From: Solanum dulcamara
Taxonomy: Eukaryota > Streptophyta > Magnoliopsida > Solanales > Solanaceae
Length of the DNA: 64,000 nt
NCBI RefSeq assembly: GCF_947179165.1
Contig: NC_077241.1
Span: 27,851,746 to 27,915,745, forward strand
Reading direction: 5' to 3'
Within the stretch, counting starts at the first letter, position 1. Every line of letters begins with the position of its first letter. Below the pieces are notes generated by a model. It was given only the letters and a program-made list of their open reading frames with translations. It did not search any database and had not been told where the DNA came from. This document shows, piece by piece, positions 57,169-64,000 of this stretch. The position numbers and the translations under genes are program-made.

Positions 57169-57204
57169 TCCTTTCCCCCTTTAGAACATTCGTCCCCGAA
57201 TGTT
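57169..57204 (-). other. Polypurine tract and pre-PPT hairpin of G
   Basis: The reverse strand reads AACATTCG-GGGA-CGAATGTT (57204-57185), two bases, then AAAGGGGGAAAGGA (57182-57169) and the LTR start TGTTAC. It lies about 100 bp after the pol stop. Confidence 0.88.
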
Positions 57205-57300
57205 GAATAAAACTTCTCTTAAGACTTTATGCCGATTATAGGGAGGTTTTCTTCTACTATGATAACATACATTTTTATCTAAATAATTAATATACCAGTT
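57205..57300 (-). other. 3' untranslated gap between pol and PPT of G
   Basis: About 96 bp, AT-rich, no coding potential; the usual short spacer in this family. Confidence 0.6.
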
Positions 57301-58699
57301 CTAAGAGTTGGGGTTACCTGTAGATGTCGAAAATAGGTACGGATATTTGTTTTTCATGTCCTCCTCAGCTTCCCAGGTCATTTCTTCCCGATTCCTATTT
57401 CGCCACAACACCTTGACAGAAGCTACGTCCTTAGTCCGCAGTCTTCTGATTTGCCAATCCAGGATGGTGATAGGTTGCTCTTCATAGGCTAACTCCTCTG
57501 TGACCTGGATATCATCTACGGGATGTACTCGGGATGGATCACCCACACATTTACGAAGCATTGACATGTGAAAGACTGGATGTACAGCTTCTAGATCCGC
57601 TGGTAAGTTTAGTTCGTACGCCACTTTGCCTATTCGGCGAAGAATTAGGTTAGGGCCAATGTATCTCGGACTCAGCTTTACTTTCTTGCCGAACCTCATT
57701 ACCCCTTTCATGGGCGATACTTTTAAGAACACCCAATTACCTACTTGAAATTCTAAGGGTCGACGTCGATTATCTGCATATGATTTTTGTCGACTCTGGG
57801 CTGCTAATAATCTTTCCCGAATAAGCCTTACTTTATCTACCGCCTGTTGGACCATGTCTGGGCCTATTAGTTGTGTTTCACCAACCTCAAACCAACCGAT
57901 AGGCGACCTGCACTTCCTGCCATATAAAGCCTCATACGGCGCAATCTGGATACTAGAGTGATAACTGTTATTGTAGGCAAACTCAATAAGGGGTACATGA
58001 TCATCCCAGCTACCTTTGAAGTCAATTATGCAGGCCCGCAACATGTCCTCTAACGTTTGAATCGTACGCTCCGCTTGCCCATCAGTTTGAGGATGAAATG
58101 TTGTACTAAGGCTTACCTGTGTCCCTAAGCCTTCCTGGAATGACTTCCAAAAGTGGGCTGTGAACTGAGCTCCTCTGTCTGAAATAATGGATGTGGGAAC
58201 TCCATGAAGTCGTACTATTTCCTTAATGTACAACCTTGCATAGTCCTCGGCTGAGTAAGTGGTCTGGACTGGAAGGAAGTGGGCTGATTTTGTCCGCCTA
58301 TCCACGATAACCCATATGGAATCCTGCTTTCGAAGAGTCCGAGGCAAACCTGTAATGAAGTCCATATTAATCACTTCCCATTTCCAAGTTGGAATCTCTA
58401 TCTCCTGTAGTAGCCCACCCAGTTTCTGATGTTCAACTTTAACTTGTTGGAAGTTTGGGCATTGGGCTACGAACTCTGCTATATCCCTTTTCATACCATC
58501 CCACCAATACAGACATCTGAGGTCGTGATACATCTTGGTTGACCCTGGATGAATAGAATAGCGAGCATAATGTGCCTCCCCCAGTACTTACTGTCGTAGT
58601 CCTGCAACCTCCGGTACACAAACTCTGCCTTGGTATCATAATATCCCACCGGCTGTAAGGTCAAATGGAGTTTTTTTCTTTCGGAGAATTTCATCTCTA
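57301..58699 (-). pseudogene. Integrase with GPY/F and chromodomain-like tail of G
   Basis: Zinc region: two His (EAH, SIHPG) and CPNF, where the last Cys of CPNC is changed to Phe. Core: D in INMDF (58362-58360), D in SDRGAQF (58179-58177), E in TDGQAERTIQ (58071-58069), then SWDDH, FAYNNSYHSSIQIAPYEALYGRKCRSPIGWF. GPY/F module: LSPRYIGPNLILRRIGKVAYEL (Tyr of GPY is Asn), VHPVFHMSML. C-terminal chromodomain-like part: LAYEEQPITILDWQ, RLRTKDVASVKVLWRN, EEMTWEAEEDMKNKYPYLF. Stops at 58638 and 58590 lie at the linker; from 58533 the frame is open for 410 codons. Confidence 0.9.
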
Positions 58700-59301
58700 T
58701 ACTTTGTTAGAACAGGGTCCTGGTATTGACATCGCTTTACTTCCTCCATGACGGAGGATTCAGCAATTCCTCGAACAGAAACCCTGTCATCACCTGAATT
58801 AACTAAGCGGACCCCAAGACTGGCAAGCTGGCAGATCTCACGGATCATTTCCTTCTGTCCCGGTCGTACCTCTGCTAAGCTACCCATTGATTTACGGCTG
58901 AGCGCATCCGCCACTACATTCGCTTTCCCAGGGTGGTATAAGATGTCGACATCATAATCTTTCAGCAATTCCAACCACCTTCTCTGCCGTAAGTTCAATT
59001 CCTTTTGTTTGAAGATATACTGGAGGCTTTTGTGATCTGTATAAATATCCACATGCACACCATATAAATAGTGCCTCTATATTTTCAAGGCATGAATCAC
59101 CGCTGCTAATTCCAAGTCATGAGTTGGATAATTCTTTTCATGTTTTCTGAGCTGCCGGGAGGCATAAGCTATAACTTTACCATGTTGCATCAATACACAT
59201 CCAAGTCCAATACTGGAAGCATCACAATAAATAACAAGGCCATTGGGTCCTTCTGGAAGGGTTAGAACAGGAGCCGTAATCAATTTTTCTTTTAACAACT
59301 A
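58700..59301 (-). pseudogene. RNase H domain of G
   Basis: It starts right after the TAG at 59301-59299 ([12 protein letters not shown]). The four metal-binding acids are kept: D in [12 protein letters not shown] in [11 protein letters not shown] in [12 protein letters not shown] in [14 protein letters not shown] at 59079-59077 replaces the Trp of the HALK-W-RHYLYG motif. The connection to integrase runs through [22 protein letters not shown] and [16 protein letters not shown]. It would degrade the RNA strand and form the polypurine primer. Confidence 0.88.
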
Positions 59302-60399
59302 AAAGCTCCGTTCACAAGCATCAGTCCACTGGAACTTAGCCGCCTTTTGAGTTAGTCTTGTTAAAGGCACCGAAATGGAAGCAAACCGTTCTACGAACCT
59401 TCTGTAATATCTTGCTAATCCAAAAAAGCTACGTACCTCCGTAGGAGTTGTAGGTCTTGGCCATGCCTTTACGGCCTCAATCTTCTGCGTATCTACGCGA
59501 ATACCATCAATCCCAATAATATGCCCCGGAAAAGCCACTGAAGTTAACCAAAATTCACATTTAGAAAATTTAGCATATAATTTCTGGTGTTGGAGTATTC
59601 CCAGTACTGCCCGCAAATAATCTACATATTCCTTTTCTGATCGTGAATAGATCAAAATATCATCAATAAATACAATCATGAACAAATCTAGAAATGGTTT
59701 GAACACTCGGTTCATCAAATCCATAAACACCGCTGGAGCATTTGTCAACCCAAAAGACATCACTCTGAACTCATAATGTCCGTATCGGGTTCTGAATGTG
59801 GTCTTTGGGATATCTGCTTCTCTTACCCGTACCTGATGGTAGCCTGACCGTAGGTCTATCTTCGAAAAGCATTTAGCACCCTGCAACTGGTCAAACAAAT
59901 TATCAATCCTGGGGAGGGGATATCTATTCTTAATTGTTACCTTGTTCAGCTGCCTATAGTCAATGCACATTCGCAGCGATCCATCTTTCTTTTTAACAAA
60001 TAATACCGGCGCTCCCCATGGGGACGTATTGTGCCTAATGAAGCCTTTTTCCAGCAAGTCCTTCAGTTGCTCCTTTAGCTCTTTTAATTCCGCGGGTGCC
60101 ATTCTATATGGGGGAATAGAAATAGGCTGAGTATCTGGTGGCATGTCTATCGTGAACTCTATCTCCCGTTCGGGAGGAAGACCTGGAAGTTCATCTGGAA
60201 ACACATCCGGATATTCATTAACCACGGGTACCGATTGAAGAGTTGGCACCTCTGCTTCCAGATCATGCACGTGGACTAAATGATAAATACACCCCTTTCT
60301 GATCATTTTCCTTGCCTTAAGGTATGAAATAAACTTACCCTTCGGCAACGCCGTGTTTCCTGTCCACTCAACAATTGATTCACTCGGAAACTGGAACCG
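59302..60399 (-). pseudogene. Reverse transcriptase domain of G
   Basis: All motifs are present without a stop: linker [156 protein letters not shown], catalytic box F-I-D-D at 59670-59659, KFSKCEFWL, and the thumb to [13 protein letters not shown]...[11 protein letters not shown]. The first stop after it is at codon 943. It is the best-kept RT in the window. Confidence 0.9.
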
Positions 60400-60739
60400 A
60401 ACTACTTTATTTCTACAGTCTACATTGGCACGACATGAAGCTAACCAATCCATACCCATAATAACATCAAATTCCACCATATCCAATTCTATCAAATCAG
60501 CCAAGGTACGATGACTATATACATTAACCGGGGAATTTCTATATACTTGTTTCACCACAAGAGAGTCTCCTACTGGTGTAGCCACCTCAAATGCTTCTAT
60601 TAATTCAGGATTAATCCCAATTCTATTAGCAACAAAAGGAGATATATATGATAAAGTAGAGCCGGGATCCATCAACGCATATACGTCCCGAGCAAAGATT
60701 GATAATGTACCTGTGACTACGTTTGGCGACGCTTCCTGA
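60400..60739 (-). pseudogene. Protease domain of G
   Basis: Retropepsin-like aspartic protease: [37 protein letters not shown] with active site D-P-G (near 60670), a second conserved part [24 protein letters not shown] (near 60460-60390). No stop inside. It would cut the polyprotein into its mature parts. Confidence 0.85.
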
Positions 60740-62127
60740 TCTTGTCTACTAGCCAAAGCATATATACGATTAGAAGGGCCGCCAGAACTAGAAACTCCAC
60801 CACGACCTCTACCACGGCCTGCCGGTATCTGCATACCCCGCCCCATCGGGCGTATAGACACAGAAGAAGAAGAACCCGCAACTGACCCAGTTGGCTGAGC
60901 TATACCACATGGAGTACTTTTAAACGGACATTCCCTCACAATATGGCCTTGGCGGCCACAAGAAAAATAGGCACCTATACTTCGGTGACATTCTCCAAAA
61001 TGAGGTCTATTACAACGGGGACACTGTGGTACTAGTGGTCTTGACTGTCTAGAACTCTGGTCCATCTGTATACCTGATGCTCTGGAGCTTTGACTAGGCC
61101 CCAAATATCTAGTGCTCTCAACTCTTCCACCTGGAAACTGTGGAGGTACACTCCGAGCTGGCTGGGAGGGATACCTACTAGATTGCTGGAATCGCCCGCT
61201 ACGAAATTCTCCTGGATAACCAGCTGACCTAGCCCTTTTAGGCTGACTTCTATCAAACCATCTGTCAGGCTGACGCCTCCTATGTCGCTCTTCTACCCTT
61301 TGGGCATATGCTTGTACCCGGGCAATGTCCACGCCTGGCTGAGAAGCCATGGCCATACAACTATCAACCAAATAAAGGTCTAAGCCCATGATGTACCGAT
61401 GCACCCTGTCTGCCATATCTGATACAACTGTGGGGGCATACCTCGCCAATGAGTCAAACTCGAGGCTATAGTCGTGAATACTCCTGCCGTTCTGCTTTAA
61501 CTGTAAAAATTTATCAACCCTAGCTCATTTCATTTCTAGAGGTAGGAAGTGGCTAAGAAGGGCTTCTCCAAATTCATCCCATTCAGCTGGAGAAGCACCC
61601 TCTCCCCTCGATAACTCCCAAGACTCGTGCCAGTTAGCAGCCACATCGTGCAGCCGATAGGAGGCTAATTCCATGGACTCAGTCTCCGAGGCCCTAATGA
61701 TTCGCAGTGTACGCTGCATCTGTCTAATGAACTCTTGTGGGTCCTCTGCAGGTCTTGATCTATGAAATTTTGGGGGATTGCAGGCTAGGAAGTCACGAAC
61801 CCTCAAGCTATCTTGTCTATTTGCATCATCTGGGCCATGCCTCCGAGCCTGTCCTGCCATCAATCCAGTCAGCAACTGTACTGTATCTCTCATAGCTCTG
61901 TCTTCCGCCCCATGCTGTGGGACTGGAGGCTCCTGTACTGGAGGTTCGGGATCTGCAGCTGCTGCTACCCTAAACTCCTCTGGGGGTGGCGGCGTAGTAG
62001 AACTTGCTGACTGAAGTACAATCCTCGGCATAGACTGGGCACGGGCCCTGGTAATTCTTGGGGTCTGACTAGTTTCCCCAGCTGCTGACTTGCCATTCTA
62101 GGCAGTGGTTTCTTTCTGTGGAGGCAT
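60740..62127 (-). pseudogene. gag: gag domain of G
   Basis: Codons 1 to about 460. The N-terminus is Pro/Glu-rich (STTPPPPEEF, DPEPPVQEPPV). The capsid core follows: LRVRDFLACNPPKFHRSRPAEDPQEF, SMELASYRLHDVAANWHESW, HFLPLEMK, a stop at codon 201, [33 protein letters not shown]. Then comes an Arg/Ser/Pro-rich basic linker and a zinc region: [13 protein letters not shown] and a CX2CX4HX4C knuckle whose first Cys is now Tyr (codon at 60969-60967; [15 protein letters not shown]). Gag would form the particle and bind the genomic RNA. Confidence 0.88.
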
Positions 62128-62329
62128 CACTACAAACATAAAGGTAGGTTAGTGAAGGATCATCCTAAAACATAACTCTATCGCACGATCTATGATAAGA
62201 AAGAAAGTAACATCCTAAATATCCTATAGCCTCCTGTTTATAGATGTGGTGCACAACACACCGATAAACAAGCCTCTACTAGACATGGTCTGTGGACACT
62301 CCAAGGACGAACTGCTCTGATACCACTTC
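62128..62329 (-). other. 5' leader and primer binding site of G
   Basis: The reverse-strand TGGTATCAGAGC at 62325-62314 is a perfect 12-base complement of the initiator tRNA-Met end, four bases (GAAG) after the LTR end at 62330. The roughly 190-bp leader before gag has blocks shared with B (GGATGTTACTTTC, ATCGTGCGATAGA). The ATG at 62127 was chosen because it starts MPP like gag of A and J. Confidence 0.9.
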
Positions 62330-64000
62330 TGTCATGACCCAACCCCGTAGGCCGTGACGGGTGCCTGAACTGGACACACACGCGTACCCCTGCCACTTAT
62401 ACATAACTTGTCTCCTGTTTATACCCAAAACACATCAATATGTACGAAAACATACAAGCCGACAAGGCTGTAGTACTATATATAGGATCGTTCCATAACA
62501 TACATATACGCAAGCCGATAAGGCTGCCACAATATAGGGAATGCCCTAAATCACAAGTCATATCAGTACAGCTGTACATACATATATATAACTCAGATCC
62601 CACTCATATACAACTTATATACAACCTATATACGGCTCATACACCACTCATATACATACACAACCCACATACGTATCCACAGACCTCTAAGAGTAAGAAA
62701 ATAGTAACATAAGGCCGGACAGGGCCCCCACCGTACCCATAACCAAACGAATATATACACCATGTTTAGTACCAAAATCAGGCTCCAGCACAATGGAGCA
62801 CTTATGGACTGCTGAGTGGGACTCCTATGCTGGCGGATCCCCAAACTGTGTACCTGTACCTGCGGGCATGAACGCAGCCCCCCAGAAAAGGGGGTCAGTA
62901 CGACATATGTACTGAGTATGTAAAACATAATATGGCACAACTGAACACATATCTGAAATAGTGAAGCAGGGGATAACATATCATATGAAAACTTATACCT
63001 GTACCCTGTGAAGTATCAAAGTATTCATGTTCAAATTATATCATATAGCCGGCCCTATCAGGGGTCTGGTGGATACCTCTGTAATATCATCACTGCCCAA
63101 TGCCATCACCACCTTATTACCACACATCATATATATATATATACAGGTATCCCGGCCCTCTAGTGAGGGACTCGAGGAATAATGCAGTGAGTTACGCATG
63201 AGAATTAATCCTGGCCCGAGACTCAGCGAAAGATGGGTCACAGTATACACGAGTAGATTAATGAGCAACTATACGCAATTTAAATCATTATCGAAGACTC
63301 AAACGTAGAAGAAAATTAAGCTATTGTCTGAGAATCAGGATTGTAATGTAATCACCTTACATGCCCTTTAAATGCTAGTAGGGGCTATACTAGTTAGTGT
63401 TTCGGGGTCCTTAGACACGTACTAAGATAATGCTAACTGCTTAAGGACTCCAGAATACATGTTTTTATATAGTCCTTACAACTAGGAGCCCGTATATTCA
63501 TTAAATCCTTAGTATAGGTAAGGCTCAAGGAAAGTAGCTTAACTATTATAAAAGTTCATTACCCAGAAGTGAATAAAAGACACTTAGAAATGGAATTACT
63601 TCAGAGATCACATCATTGTTTACTTACCTCTACGACATGCCAAAAGAAGAGAAAGAATAGGCTTTACCTACCTCTTATGGGTTTCCCATAATCGTGTCCA
63701 TGTCGTTGTCCTCGAAACCTATTTAACATGGAAGTAAGGTAAGTATTAACAACCTTAGACTTTTCAGCAACTTAGACTACCTACGAGTATTCATCGAGCT
63801 CGTCCCCTCGCTCGCACGCTCGACTAGTTCCTTAACCAGTTAAGAAGTTAACGAAAATCGGACAGCACCTCCCCTATAACGTGCCCTATCCGAATACACA
63901 ACCTTGTCCTTAGAACCTGAAGGTAACCAACAATACAACCAGCAGACCAAAAATATACATATTACGACAACATTACACAATATAAACCCTCAACAATTCA
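62330..64000 (-). repeat. 5' LTR of G, cut by the window end
   Basis: It matches 54143-55806 of the 3' LTR with a shift of about 8.19 kb and small indels. It should continue for about 1.36 kb beyond the window with the promoter part. Open frames in it on either strand are chance. Confidence 0.92.

Larger units (their letters stand above)
57301..62127 (-). pseudogene. gag-pol polyprotein frame of G with six in-frame stops
   Basis: Counting from the ATG at 62127-62125 (MPPQKETTA), one frame of 1,608 codons reaches the stop at 57303-57301 without any frameshift. Internal stops: TAG codon 10 (62100-62098), TGA codon 201 (61527-61525), TAG codon 943 (59301-59299), TAG codon 1017 (59079-59077, family Trp), TGA codon 1164 (58638-58636, family Arg) and TAA codon 1180 (58590-58588). 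All can arise by one C-to-T or G-to-A change. Gag and pol sharing a frame is usual in these chromoviruses. Domain details are in the next entries. Confidence 0.92.
54143..64000 (-). mobile_element. Element G: almost complete family II Ty3/Gypsy chromovirus (reverse strand)
   Basis: 3' LTR 54143-57168, polypurine tract, one gag-pol reading frame 62127-57301, leader, perfect primer site, and a 5' LTR starting at 62330 that runs past the window end. All domains are present in order: gag, zinc knuckle, protease, RT, RNase H, integrase, GPY/F and chromodomain-like tail. Over about 740 comparable bases of the two LTR ends I count 29 substitutions, 24 of them transitions, and one indel, so it is the youngest large element here. 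Six nonsense codons disable it. The full element should reach about 65.3 kb. Confidence 0.93.

Noticed and set aside
57301..62127. Integrated pararetrovirus (caulimovirid) as an alternative for G
   Set aside because: Long LTRs, polypurine tract, integrase with D,D,E and chromodomain-like tail, and gag without movement protein all indicate a Ty3/Gypsy retrotransposon.
62440..62979. Open frames on both strands near the end of the window (and their twins near 54253-54656)
   Set aside because: They are LTR sequence present in both G LTRs with frame differences between the twins; no domain.

Overview
This window is plant repeat DNA, most likely from pericentromeric or other heterochromatin of a Solanaceae genome (tomato/potato/pepper group). 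The reasons are the overall AT-richness, wall-to-wall Ty3/Gypsy LTR retrotransposons of chromovirus type (gag starting MPP, integrase ending in a GPY/F module plus a chromodomain-like tail, primer site for initiator tRNA-Met), a Solanaceae-type RTE LINE fragment with a TTG-repeat tail, and an L1-type LINE with an RNase H domain. I find no host gene, tRNA, rRNA, CRISPR array or prokaryotic feature. Element letters (A to L) are mine.

Two LTR families dominate. Family I (LTRs about 2.0-2.6 kb, starting TGTAA or TATAA) includes A (1375-7597), K (14695-18546), J (18547-27787), D (34930-48010) and the reversed LTR piece L (1-1374). H (reverse strand, 27788-48280, split) looks similar, but only one end of its LTR is present. 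Family II (LTRs about 2.1-3.0 kb, starting TGTTA, with CACGTG boxes and palindromes before the TATA box) includes B (7598-14694), C (37446-44272), F (reverse, 48281-50990) and G (reverse, 54143 to beyond the window end).

Layout: 1-7597 is A inserted in an older reversed LTR (L). From 7598 to 27787 there is a chain of broken forward elements (B, K, J) meeting at chimeric junctions, with a foreign solo LTR inside the integrase of J. From 27788 to 48280 is a nest: H is the host; J cuts its integrase; a Tat/Ogre-like element I (30403-34145) sits in its gag; D sits in its 5' LTR with a perfect AGATC target duplication; C sits in the gag of D; and an RTE LINE (39524-40172) with a 13-bp target duplication sits in the LTR of C. 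From 48281 to 54142 are the truncated F, an unclassified stretch and a 5'-truncated L1 LINE. From 54143 to 64000 is G, the youngest large element: one gag-pol frame of 1,608 codons with no frameshift, interrupted by six nonsense codons, between LTRs about 4 percent different.

No element here looks able to move by itself. The parts only make sense as retroelement life-cycle modules (gag = particle, PR = processing, RT/RNase H = cDNA synthesis, IN plus chromodomain = integration) in various stages of decay. The most interesting signals are short, GC-rich, near-perfect palindromes with 1-3 nt spacers found in the U3 of three unrelated LTR families, some with compensating changes in both arms, and a hairpin kept just before the polypurine tract.
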